Assembly (NCBI GenBank): GCA_019694395.1
Contig: JAIBCC010000001.1
Location: 248,001-312,000 of the forward strand
Direction: 5' to 3'
DNA: 64,000 nucleotides
From: Pyrinomonadaceae bacterium
GTDB taxonomy: Bacteria; Acidobacteriota; Blastocatellia; Pyrinomonadales; Pyrinomonadaceae
The notes under the pieces were generated by a model. That model was given only the letters and a program-made list of their open reading frames with translations. It ran no database searches and was not told where the DNA came from. Position numbers and translations under genes: made by a program. Positions 1 to 7,542 of the stretch are shown here, in pieces. Numbering within the stretch: the stretch's first letter is position 1; each line of letters starts with the position of its first letter.

Positions 1-1
1 T

Positions 2-1687
2 GTCAGTTTTCTGTTCGGCGGGTTGGGAAGACACGAATTAAAAGGCGGTTATCAACACCAATCAATTTTTAATGACCTGTTGAAAAACTTTACCGAAAGA
101 GTTTACCTGCAATATGGTGATCTGATCGATAATAACTTCAATTGGACTTCATTGGCTACGCCGACTCCAGGAGCTATCGGACATGGTGTTCTTTATCGTT
201 ATGGAGAGCGCGGCTCTGGCAGTAACTTAAATCAGGCTATCTATATTCAGGATAAATGGCAGCCGATTCAACGTTTAACCCTAAATCTGGGAGTTAGAAT
301 TGAAAAAGAAAGTTTACCTTCTTTCAATGGGTTCGATGCTCCGTTCAGTTTTGGTTGGGGTGATAAAGTTGCTCCCAGAATCGGCGGTTCGTTTGATCTT
401 TTCGGTGATGGAAAAACCAAAATTTTCGGTAGTTATGGTAAATTCTACGACCGTTTGAAATTTAAGATGGCACAAGGCTCATTCGGAGGAAACTTTTACC
501 GGGTGGACTTTTTTGAAATCTTTCCAAACAGCGGTCCTTACCGAAGTGCTTTTACAGTCGCTTCGATCTTAGGAAATTTCACTGATCCCATCGGCGGCAA
601 ATGTGCTCCAACCGGCTTTATTGGAAGCGGGTTGAGTCGTTGCCAAAATGACTACCGGGTTGCTTCAAACGTTCCGGGAGTTAATATTGAGGATGCTGGG
701 GGAATTGATGTCAACTTAAAGCCTTATTCACAACGTGAATTTACCTTTGGAGTTGAACGTGAATTAAGTCAGCTTTATCTCCTTCGAGGTCGTTATACCA
801 ATAAGAAACTTTTGAACACGGTTGAGGATGCCGGTGCCATCAGTTCCAGCGGAAGTGAAATCTACATTACCGGAAATCCGGGACAAGGTTTGCATGCTGA
901 ATTCTTAAAGAATTTCGGTTATGCGGAACCATATGCCACGCCTGATCGTAGATACAGTGCGGTTGAAGTAGTGTTGGAAAGAAGATTGTCAAATAACTAT
1001 TTTTTCAATCTTAACTACACTTACAGCAGATTGCGCGGAAACTATTCAGGATTGGCAAATGCTGATGAAAACGGACGTTCCGACCCGGGAGTCAATCGTA
1101 GTTTTGACTTACCGATGATTGGTTTCACAGCCCTCGGAGGTTCTGACAGCGGACCTCTACCAACGGATCGCCCCCACGTTTTCAACGCTTATGGAGGATA
1201 TATTTTTGATTGGTTCGGAAAAAAAGTAAACAATACCGAATTGAGTTTCTTCCAGACTTTCCAATCAGGAACACCTCAATCCACTACGGTTGATTACATT
1301 GTCCCAATATTCTTTAATAAACGGGGAGATTTGGGAAGAACTCCAATGTTCTCACAAACCGATTTTAATGTTTCGCATAAATATAGGTTTGGAAATGACG
1401 GGCGTTTTATGATGGCTGTCAATTTGAATATTATAAATCTATTCAACCAGGCGACCGTAACCAGACTTTATACTGATTATTCAGGTCTTAGTGTTTTCGG
1501 TTGGTTCGGATGTCCAACCGGTGATTATCCTTGTGCGCTTAATGCCTTTAATAGAGGTGATTTGCATGATGATATTCAGTCTTTGATAAACTCAAGATCT
1601 TTGGACGGAGTTGATTCCAGATATGGACAACCGGATCAATATCAAAGTGGTCGCGGTGTCCGTTTCGGTTTCAAATTTGTTTTCTAA
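2..1687 (+). CDS. TonB-dependent receptor, C-terminal beta-barrel (5' end outside window)
   Basis: The reading frame is open from base 2, so only the last 561 or so residues are present and the true start lies upstream. The visible part is outer-membrane barrel sequence: alternating aromatic strands such as LNLGVRIE, FGSYGKFYDR, EFTFGVERE and FFNLNYTYSR, and it ends in VRFGFKFVF with the terminal Phe typical of BAM-inserted barrels. The mix of YGKF, NLYNQ-like and 'PHVFNAYGGY' stretches resembles Oar-like TonB receptors, which Acidobacteriota carry in many copies. The substrate cannot be read from this half because plug and TonB box are not in the window. A strong intrinsic terminator follows 20 bases after the stop, so the gene ends its transcription unit. 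Confidence 0.85.
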   Translation, partial: VSFLFGGLGRHELKGGYQHQSIFNDLLKNFTERVYLQYGDLIDNNFNWTSLATPTPGAIGHGVLYRYGERGSGSNLNQAIYIQDKWQPIQRLTLNLGVRIEKESLPSFNGFDAPFSFGWGDKVAPRIGGSFDLFGDGKTKIFGSYGKFYDRLKFKMAQGSFGGNFYRVDFFEIFPNSGPYRSAFTVASILGNFTDPIGGKCAPTGFIGSGLSRCQNDYRVASNVPGVNIEDAGGIDVNLKPYSQREFTFGVERELSQLYLLRGRYTNKKLLNTVEDAGAISSSGSEIYITGNPGQGLHAEFLKNFGYAEPYATPDRRYSAVEVVLERRLSNNYFFNLNYTYSRLRGNYSGLANADENGRSDPGVNRSFDLPMIGFTALGGSDSGPLPTDRPHVFNAYGGYIFDWFGKKVNNTELSFFQTFQSGTPQSTTVDYIVPIFFNKRGDLGRTPMFSQTDFNVSHKYRFGNDGRFMMAVNLNIINLFNQATVTRLYTDYSGLSVFGWFGCPTGDYPCALNAFNRGDLHDDIQSLINSRSLDGVDSRYGQPDQYQSGRGVRFGFKFVF

Positions 1688-1707
1688 TTTGTAAATTAAA
1701 AACGCTG

Positions 1708-1745
1708 AAAGACTCGCTTAATTTTTAAGCGAGTCTTTTTTTGTT
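1708..1745 (+). terminator. Intrinsic terminator after TonB receptor
   Basis: A 14-bp perfect stem (bases 1708-1721 with 1725-1738, core GACTCGCTTA / TAAGCGAGTC) with a very short loop is followed by a run of T. It sits just behind the receptor stop codon. Confidence 0.9.
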
Positions 1746-1793
1746 TAGATTCTGAATGATTTTTCAAGTTTTTTTAGCACAATTTGGAATAAT

Positions 1794-1934
1794 TTGGTGG
1801 ACAGAATTATTTTATGAAACCACAGATGTTCACAGATGCACACCAGACAAGAAAAATCAGGATTTATCAAAAAAAACATCTGAGTTTATCTGTGAAAATC
1901 TGCGGTTTCATTTAAAAAATATTTTTGTCCAATT
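1794..1934. repeat. Imperfect inverted repeat with CACAGAT words
   Basis: The left arm holds GAAACCACAGATGTTCACAG (from 1816) and the right arm, read in reverse complement, GAAACCGCAGATTTTCACAG (to 1909). Similarity continues outward through GGACA followed by an A/T-rich stretch on both sides, so the palindrome spans about 140 bp. A 65-codon open frame runs through it on the + strand but is a by-product of the repeat. It looks like a MITE- or REP-like intergenic element. The remainder of the 1746-2092 gap shows nothing else. Confidence 0.7.
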
Positions 1935-2092
1935 ACCTATTAAAATTGTTTGAAATATTTGGAAATCAAATGATGATTATTGATTATGGTTAAATTGCGA
2001 GTTCCCCGTTCCAGTTTTGTTTGCTGAATGAAATGTGAAATGAATTAGCCGTTGACAAACCAAAGGAGCCAGTAATTTCAACCCGATGAATT

Positions 2093-3094
2093 TTAATTTG
2101 CTGATTGTGCTTTAGTTCGAAAATATTTAATCAATTTTTTAACTTCTTCTTTATTAGCAACATTTGGGGTAGATTTTAAATAGAGTTCCAATTCATCTGC
2201 AGCATCCCCATATCGTCCCAGATTATGGGCGTAAAGAAGGGCTAAATTCCAATGAATGTCGGGCATTTTTCCCTGAGCTAATTTTTCGGCTTGTTTTAGT
2301 TTTTGCTCCGCTTTTTCGTATTGTTTGTCCTGCCGCAAAGAAACTCCCCAGAGAAGCAATCCTTCAATTGAGCCGGAATTCAAGGAAACTGCCTTTTCGG
2401 CACTTGAAACAGCCTCTTGGGAAAGTGATAAAGAATAATTGGCGTAACCCAAACCATACCAGGTGTTAAAACTACGGTCGAAAATTTTTACCGCCTCGCT
2501 TAACAGTTTTTTGGCATCTTCATACTTTTGTTGTTTTATTCTTTCCAAACCAAGCCGTTCCAATGCCAAAAAATAATCCGGAAAAATCTGTAAGGCATTT
2601 TCCAGTTCTTTAATACCGCTTTCAACTTTTTTATTTTCCAAATCGGAAACAGCCCGATTAAAAACCGCTTTTGCTTCTTCAGGAATATCCTGCGTAAAAA
2701 CAACCTTATTCTCAACTTTTCCCAAATCCTGTTTTTTTTGCTTTAAGTAAAAGTCTTTTTGAATATTATCGCCCAATGATCGTCCGCTGATTCCAATTCC
2801 GGCTATTTCAATTTCCTGTGTTTGTTCTTCAAAATTCGTCCCCAAAGTTAAAACTCGAACGTAAAATCTACCCGGCGACAATCCGCGAAAAAAATATCTT
2901 CCGGAATTATCAGTTCTGGTTCGGGTCAGAACGGCATTAACTTCGTTCATCAACTCAACCTGAATTTCAGATAATGGTTTTCTTTGAAGATCAAAAATGA
3001 AGCCTGAAACGGTGCTTCCCTGAGCATTCACGATGTGCCAACAAAATAGCTGTAGAAACAAAAATACAACAACTTTTGGAAACAGGTTTTTCAT
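2093..3094 (-). CDS. Secreted protein with carboxypeptidase-regulatory-like domain and TPR repeats
   Basis: The 333-residue protein has a signal peptide (residues 1-24, hydrophobic core VVVFLFLQLFCW, cleavage near VNAQ|G). A beta-sandwich of the CarboxypepD-regulatory type follows at about 28-115 (VSGFIFDLQRKPLSEIQVEL, then NSGRYFFRGLSPGRFYVRV). After a linker come tetratricopeptide repeats at about 140-320 with the AxxxLGxxxxxxxxYxxAxxxLxxA pattern. It is therefore an exported scaffold, probably periplasmic or outer-membrane associated. The partner is unknown. It is monocistronic, with the Fis-like gene upstream on the same strand about 90 bp away. The family mix is common in Acidobacteriota; no enzymatic motif is visible. 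Confidence 0.75.
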   Translation of the reverse strand: MKNLFPKVVVFLFLQLFCWHIVNAQGSTVSGFIFDLQRKPLSEIQVELMNEVNAVLTRTRTDNSGRYFFRGLSPGRFYVRVLTLGTNFEEQTQEIEIAGIGISGRSLGDNIQKDFYLKQKKQDLGKVENKVVFTQDIPEEAKAVFNRAVSDLENKKVESGIKELENALQIFPDYFLALERLGLERIKQQKYEDAKKLLSEAVKIFDRSFNTWYGLGYANYSLSLSQEAVSSAEKAVSLNSGSIEGLLLWGVSLRQDKQYEKAEQKLKQAEKLAQGKMPDIHWNLALLYAHNLGRYGDAADELELYLKSTPNVANKEEVKKLIKYFRTKAQSAN

Positions 3095-3184
3095 AAATCA
3101 AACATACTTTGAAACCTTAATTTTATTAGCTCGCAACGATTATGAAATGTCCTTTTTTGCCCGAAAAGCCGATTGTATATTTTC

Positions 3185-3514
3185 TCAATAAACTAATTTA
3201 TTTGATTGTATTTTGTATCTTTTGATTTTTGAGTTGAGGGTGCTTTTTTTTACTCCTAAAAGTTTAAGTGCCTTAACCTGACTTCCGCCTGAGACTTTTA
3301 GAGCAAGTTCTATTAAACCTTTTTCATAATCTCTGATTTTGCTAGCAAGACAAAAATCTTTTTCAAAAAGAGAAGATCGGGATAAATTAAAATTGTGAAT
3401 TTTATTTTCTAATTGTAAAACGATTTTTTGCAGCTGCTTAAGATCCGCATCAAAACTCTCTTTAAATTGTTGATTAGAATCGTCCTCTAATGAGTTAGTT
3501 TTTTTCACTTTCAT
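3185..3514 (-). CDS. Fis-family helix-turn-helix protein
   Basis: The last 45 residues form a Fis-type (HTH_8) DNA-binding domain: KGLIELALKVSGG, then a recognition helix region KALKLLGVKKSTLNSKIKRY, as found at the C-terminus of NtrC-type activators and in Fis itself. The N-terminal 60 residues are charged and predicted helical, with no receiver or AAA+ domain, so this is a stand-alone small DNA-binding protein of about 109 residues. I chose the ATG at 3514; a TTG five codons upstream is possible, and neither has a clear Shine-Dalgarno. A 134-bp imperfect palindrome lies directly upstream and could be its control region. Target genes are unknown. Confidence 0.7.
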   Translation of the reverse strand: MKVKKTNSLEDDSNQQFKESFDADLKQLQKIVLQLENKIHNFNLSRSSLFEKDFCLASKIRDYEKGLIELALKVSGGSQVKALKLLGVKKSTLNSKIKRYKIQSNKLVY

Positions 3515-3576
3515 ATTTTTTGGATGCAAATTTATTTCTAGCTAAGGTTTTTTCCAACCTAATATTGAAAATAAAA

Positions 3577-3710
3577 AAGGAGGAATTTTGAATAATTGGT
3601 TGTGTATTTTCAAATAATCAGGCAGTTTAGAAACGTCCCTTAACTAATCAAACCTGAATTCTTTGAAAATACCAACCGAACTAATTCAAATACGATCCAA
3701 AATTCCCCTT
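3577..3710. repeat. 134-bp imperfect palindrome upstream of the Fis-like gene
   Basis: The outer ends read AAGG(A)GGAATTTTG against the reverse complement of CAAAATTCCCCTT, and the inner ends GTATTTTCAAATAATCAGG against CCTGAATTCTTTGAAAATAC. About 12 extra bases interrupt the right arm. The symmetry extends over both arms of about 50 bp, with a 20-base centre. Confidence 0.55.
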
Positions 3711-4146
3711 ACAATCAATAATAAGTTTTTTTTTTCGATAAAAAACAGTAAAACTACTCAAAGAGATTAGGTGTTTTTACTCAACCGGACAGTCGTCAAA
3801 AGAAATTGATAAACGCAAGTATAGTTTGATCATAATGTTAGCTTAATTTTTCAAATTTTTCTGAACTAATAACAATGGCAATAAAAACTTAAATAAAGTT
3901 TGAAAATGGAAAGGTTCAATTGAATATTTCATTCACTCACGAACAAAACCTAAATTTTTAAATAATTTTTGTCTGAACGTTTAAATTGATTCCGGTTAAG
4001 ATTAGTGCAGTCTGTTTATTAATCTAAAAAGAGTATTAGCTCAATGATTTGAGTGTTTTTACTTATTTGAGTTGTGTAATTTCACTCTAAAGATTTTTGT
4101 TAGAAAAAAGTAAATTAAAAATTGAGTTGAAAAGAAAGGATTTTTC

Positions 4147-4209
4147 ATGAAACAACAGAATAAAGAAATCCGAAGAAATTTGATTCTGGAAAAAGTTCAA
4201 TTTGAATAA
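4147..4209 (+). other. Possible 20-residue micropeptide or truncated frame
   Basis: An ATG preceded by AAAGGA at 6-base spacing opens a 20-codon frame rich in K, Q, E and R, ending FE-stop inside the left arm of an inverted repeat. It could be a true small gene, an attenuator peptide, or the start of a gene cut by the repeat element. Nothing in the sequence decides between these. Confidence 0.25.
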
Positions 4210-4316
4210 GGCTTTATTTACGGATTTAAATAATGAATTCGACAAATACTGTTCTCTGGAATTTATTATAGAAAATGTGCCAGTTTCCTAATTCTACTGA
4301 CTAAAGCCTTATTCAA
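4202..4316. repeat. 115-bp element with 15-bp perfect inverted ends
   Basis: TTGAATAAGGCTTTA (4202-4216) is exactly the reverse complement of TAAAGCCTTATTCAA (4302-4316). There is no open frame in the 85-base interior. The architecture fits a MITE or a long-range RNA helix; no clear target-site duplication was seen. Confidence 0.6.
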
Positions 4317-4388
4317 TCCTAAATAAATAATCCCAAAGAAATTATCCAGTTAAATTACCATTTCGAAAATGGGAATTTAGACAAAATT

Positions 4389-4406
4389 ATTACAAACGTT
4401 TGTAAT
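4389..4406. promoter_or_regulatory. Perfect 18-bp palindrome, operator-like
   Basis: ATTACAAACGTTTGTAAT is its own reverse complement, with a central CG as in many LacI-, TetR- or MerR-type operators. It sits 500 bp upstream of the next gene, so its target is unclear. Confidence 0.4.
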
Positions 4407-4913
4407 TTATTTTGGTCATTTGTGTAAACCTTACAAAACTTCGTAACCATTAAAAAAAACAACTTGCCGCCAATTTAGATTTAGGTTCTGGTTATAATTC
4501 AAATAACAGATTCTATTGAGGTTATTTAATTTTCTTTATTTGTTTCTAACTTATTTTTAAACCTTATATTCCTTACAAAACTTAGAATAAATTACTTAAA
4601 ATTTTGGAAAGAATTGTTCGCCAACCTATTCCCGGTTGGTATGATACAAATGCCAAATTTTAATTCATTTTAATTGATTTTCAGTTATTAAATGCAGTTT
4701 TTAATGTTAAACAGGTCAAAAACTGAATTTATTTAGACAACATTTAGATTATCTTTAATTTAGAATGTAAAATGGCGGAATTTTCCAAAATCTAAAAAGT
4801 CTACTTTTAATTTGAGGATTTTTCGGTTTATTATCAATTTAACTCTGATTAATTACTTTAAAACTTAATTTTCCAAAGGGAGGTTTCTAATTTCCCAAAT
4901 CCGGCTTTTTTAA

Positions 4914-5690
4914 TTGAGTAAAATGACAAATCGAAATAAGGTTTCATTAGTTGAATTCATTAATCCGTCCCGAAATTACTTATTGCTGATAATCGGGTTA
5001 GTTGTTTTAGTTTGCTTAGCGGTCAGCCTGAGCGTTTCATCTGCCAATCTTGAACCAAATCAGCGTTGGTTTTTAATTCTTTTTCTGACCTTTTTTCCGG
5101 TATTTGGTTTAGGTTTGTCTATTTGGCTGATCCTACGTCATTTCCGCAAACTTTTCGTCAATGAAAAAGATGATGAAATTCCCTGGCAAATAATGTCACC
5201 GGAAAAACAGCAGCGTAAGTTAAATAAAGAAGTTACCGAACTGGCAGCTCTTTTGGAAATTCCCCAAAGCCAATTGAGTGATTTACGGTCGGCTTATATT
5301 GTCGGAGAAGATTTGGCTTTGCGAAACATTGAGCAGGAAGGGGAAATTTCTCTTAAACGCCACGTTTCATTAGAAAAGGCAGATTTTGACGCGATCCTAA
5401 TTGATAACGAATTAATAAAATGTATAGATGTAACATTTTTAGTTACTCCTGATATTTCACAGGAAAAAGTAAATTCCATTTTGCGTAAAGTTGATTCAAC
5501 CAAAAAGATTCTCAACAAGATCCGTCCGCATACCAAACTTGTTTTATTACTTGTTTTAGTTACTCAATTGGATCAGGCTGCCGAAACACAGCTTCGCTCG
5601 ACCGTTGCCGATAAATTCTCAAATACTCCGGTAGATGTTGAAATTCGTTGGTTCGATTTTGAAACTTTACAAAGAATTTATACTGCCTAA
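4914..5690 (+). CDS. Membrane-anchored protein of unknown function, nuclease-fold-like C-terminus
   Basis: Two hydrophobic helices at about residues 21-43 and 53-75 anchor the protein; the C-terminal 180 residues are cytoplasmic or periplasmic and soluble. Around residues 125-215 the order is helix with a conserved Glu (GEDLALRNIEQEG), then FDAILIDNELIKCIDVTFLV, a long helix, then KLVLLLVLVT. This alternation resembles a PD-(D/E)xK fold, but the E-x-K signature is replaced by C-I-D-V, so catalysis is doubtful; the fold assignment is inference. The start may be the TTG at 4914 or the ATG at 4923; the only purine-rich site, GGGAGG, lies about 30 bases upstream. A terminator follows the stop. 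Confidence 0.6.
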   Translation: MSKMTNRNKVSLVEFINPSRNYLLLIIGLVVLVCLAVSLSVSSANLEPNQRWFLILFLTFFPVFGLGLSIWLILRHFRKLFVNEKDDEIPWQIMSPEKQQRKLNKEVTELAALLEIPQSQLSDLRSAYIVGEDLALRNIEQEGEISLKRHVSLEKADFDAILIDNELIKCIDVTFLVTPDISQEKVNSILRKVDSTKKILNKIRPHTKLVLLLVLVTQLDQAAETQLRSTVADKFSNTPVDVEIRWFDFETLQRIYTA

Positions 5691-5715
5691 AAGCCCAATT
5701 AAGTTTAGATACAAC

Positions 5716-5757
5716 AAAGCAGAACGCAAAGTCTTGCTCGACACGTTCTGCTTTTTC
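5716..5757 (+). terminator. Intrinsic terminator
   Basis: Perfect 11-bp stem AAAGCAGAACG (5716-5726) with CGTTCTGCTTT (5744-5754), 17-base loop, and a T run at the 3' end. It separates the unknown membrane protein from fabI. Confidence 0.8.
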
Positions 5758-5843
5758 CATTAAAATTAAATTCTTTTTTTGAAATACCTGTGATTTTTTG
5801 GAAAAGAGTTTGATCTTTTTTACTATTCCACATTTCCCTTCTA

Positions 5844-6611
5844 ATGAATATGCTTAAAGATAAAGTTGGAATGATTTTTGGCGTTGCAAATAAACGCTCT
5901 ATTGCCTGGGCGTGTGCACAGGCTTGTTACGAACACGGAGCCAAATTAGCCTTTACCTATCAAGGCGAACGGCTCAAAGAAAATGTTGAAAAGTTAACGG
6001 CAGAAATGGACGATGCACTGGTAGTTGCCTGTGATGTAACCAATCAGGAAGAAGTTGAGGCTGCTTTTCAAGCCATTAAAAAACAATACGGAAAACTTGA
6101 CTTTGTAATCCACTCGATTGCTTTTGCTCCGCGTGAAGCTCTGGAAGGTGAGTTTGTCACAACCTCACGCGAAGCTTTTTTAACGGCAATGGAAATCAGT
6201 GCTTTTTCTTTGCCGCAAGTCGCTTTAGCCGCAATGCCTTTAATGGAAACAGGCGGCAGCATTGTGACGATGAGTTATTATGGCGCCGAAAAAGTCGTGC
6301 AGAATTACAATGTGATGGGTGTTGCCAAAGCTGCTTTGGAAGCATCAACCCGCTATCTTGCCGAAGATTTAGGCAAACACAACATCCGCGTCAATGCAAT
6401 TAGTGCCGGACCGATCAACACTCTTTCGGCTCGCGGAGTTAAAAACATGGGAACGTTGTTGTCACACATCGGAGAAAAGTCACCACTTAGACGCAATGTC
6501 GAGGCGCGTGAGGTCGGGAATACTGCTCTCTTTTTAGTAAGTGATTTAGCTTCTGCAATTACAGGCGAAACAATCTATGTTGATTGTGGTTATAACATTA
6601 TTGGGGTTTAA
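5844..6611 (+). CDS. fabI: Enoyl-[acyl-carrier-protein] reductase (NADH) FabI
   Basis: Short-chain dehydrogenase fold of 255 residues, the normal FabI length. It carries the FabI-type nucleotide loop FGVANKRSIAW (12-22) rather than the classic GxxxGxG, CDVTNQ near 63, SIAFAPR near 91, and the catalytic Y-x6-K pair Y155/K162 in QNYNVMGVAK, with a second Tyr at 145-146. The C-terminus SDLASAITGETIYVDCGYNI matches the family. It reduces trans-2-enoyl-ACP in the last step of each fatty-acid elongation cycle in the cytoplasm. The stop overlaps the start of the downstream LOG-family gene by one base (TAATG), so the two are translationally coupled. The first ATG is used; a second lies two codons on. 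Confidence 0.95.
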   Translation: MNMLKDKVGMIFGVANKRSIAWACAQACYEHGAKLAFTYQGERLKENVEKLTAEMDDALVVACDVTNQEEVEAAFQAIKKQYGKLDFVIHSIAFAPREALEGEFVTTSREAFLTAMEISAFSLPQVALAAMPLMETGGSIVTMSYYGAEKVVQNYNVMGVAKAALEASTRYLAEDLGKHNIRVNAISAGPINTLSARGVKNMGTLLSHIGEKSPLRRNVEAREVGNTALFLVSDLASAITGETIYVDCGYNIIGV

Positions 6612-7402
6612 TGATGGCAACAACGAATAAAACAAAAAAATCTAAAAAAACTATTGAACCGGCAACTGTCGCGGAAGCCAAAGAGATGGAAGAAAAACCA
6701 TATTGGCAAACCACCGAAGACGAAGTTTTGCTCCGTTCGCCGGAAATGGAAGATGAGTTCAAAACTTCAGATTCGTGGCGCGTTTTTCGGATTATGGGAG
6801 AATTTGTCGGCGGGTTTGATGCGTTGGGAACTACTACACGCGGCGTTTCTGTTTTCGGCTCAGCCCGCACTAAAGAGGACGATCCGAGTTACATTGCTGC
6901 CCGTGAAACCGGCAAATTATTAGCCGAAGCAGGATTTGAAGTCATTACGGGCGGTGGTCCCGGCATAATGGAAGCTGCCAATCGCGGAGCCTTTGACGCA
7001 AAAAAAATGTCAATCGGCTGCAATATTGAATTGCCTTTTGAACAAATTCCGAATCCTTATCAAACAAAATCATTAACTTTCAAATACTTCTTTGTTCGCA
7101 AAACGATGTTCATTAAATACAGCAACGCTTATTTAATTTTCCCCGGCGGTTTTGGAACAATGGATGAAATGTTTGAGGCATTAACATTAATTCAAACCAG
7201 AAAGATCAGAAATTTTCCGGTCGTATTATTTAATTCGCAATATTGGCGCGGACTACTTCAATGGATTACTTCGACAATGCTTAATGAAAAAATGATAAAT
7301 CCCGAAGATTTAGGCTTGATGCATTTAACTGATTCGCCAAGAGATGCCGTGGATTTCATTATTAAAACTTGTAATGTCGAACTGAACGGAAACTCTAAAT
7401 AA
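6611..7402 (+). CDS. LOG-family (TIGR00730-like) nucleotide-binding Rossmann protein
   Basis: 263 residues. The diagnostic motifs are GGGPGIMEAANRGA (114-127) and PGGFGTMDE (178-186), the pair that defines the former lysine-decarboxylase-like LOG family. Characterised members are cytokinin riboside 5'-monophosphate phosphoribohydrolases or purine-nucleotide 5'-monophosphate nucleosidases. The first 60 residues are a charged, lysine-rich extension absent from minimal members. It is coupled to fabI by a one-base overlap; a second ATG follows immediately at 6614. A terminator lies 20 bases past the stop. The exact substrate cannot be told from sequence. Confidence 0.9.
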   Translation: MMATTNKTKKSKKTIEPATVAEAKEMEEKPYWQTTEDEVLLRSPEMEDEFKTSDSWRVFRIMGEFVGGFDALGTTTRGVSVFGSARTKEDDPSYIAARETGKLLAEAGFEVITGGGPGIMEAANRGAFDAKKMSIGCNIELPFEQIPNPYQTKSLTFKYFFVRKTMFIKYSNAYLIFPGGFGTMDEMFEALTLIQTRKIRNFPVVLFNSQYWRGLLQWITSTMLNEKMINPEDLGLMHLTDSPRDAVDFIIKTCNVELNGNSK

Positions 7403-7423
7403 AATCTGTTAAAAACAAATTTA

Positions 7424-7460
7424 GAAAAGTTGGTTGAAAATTTTCAATCAACTTTTTTAT
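7424..7460 (+). terminator. Intrinsic terminator of the fabI-LOG operon
   Basis: AAAAGTTGGTTGAAAA pairs with TTTTCAATCAACTTTT (one G-T pair, almost no loop), followed by T residues. Confidence 0.8.
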
Positions 7461-7542
7461 TTTGACAGGGCTCATTTTTCTATTGACAACGGGAATATAA
7501 TATAAAAAAACATTTTTAGCCGTTTTAATTGGAGGATTACAA

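Larger units (their letters stand above)
3541..4913. other. Long AT-rich gene-poor stretch with several palindromes
   Basis: About 1.37 kb without a convincing gene. It contains a 134-bp imperfect palindrome (3577-3710), a 20-codon frame with a good ribosome site (4147-4209) running into a 115-bp element with 15-bp inverted ends (4202-4316), a perfect 18-bp palindrome (4389-4406), two copies of CCTTACAAAACTT (4429-4441 and 4571-4583) and a small CCAACC/GGTTGG hairpin near 4622. No tRNA or known riboswitch signature was recognised. Confidence 0.6.

Noticed and set aside
1756-1953. 65-codon + strand frame
   Set aside because: It is the readthrough of an inverted repeat with no ribosome site.
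4571-4650. CCAACC/GGTTGG hairpin as a terminator
   Set aside because: Only six base pairs and no T run; no gene ends nearby.
7462-7501. TTGACA boxes with TATAAT before the gene at 7543
   Set aside because: Spacings of 28 and 7 bp do not make a standard promoter, so no promoter is called.
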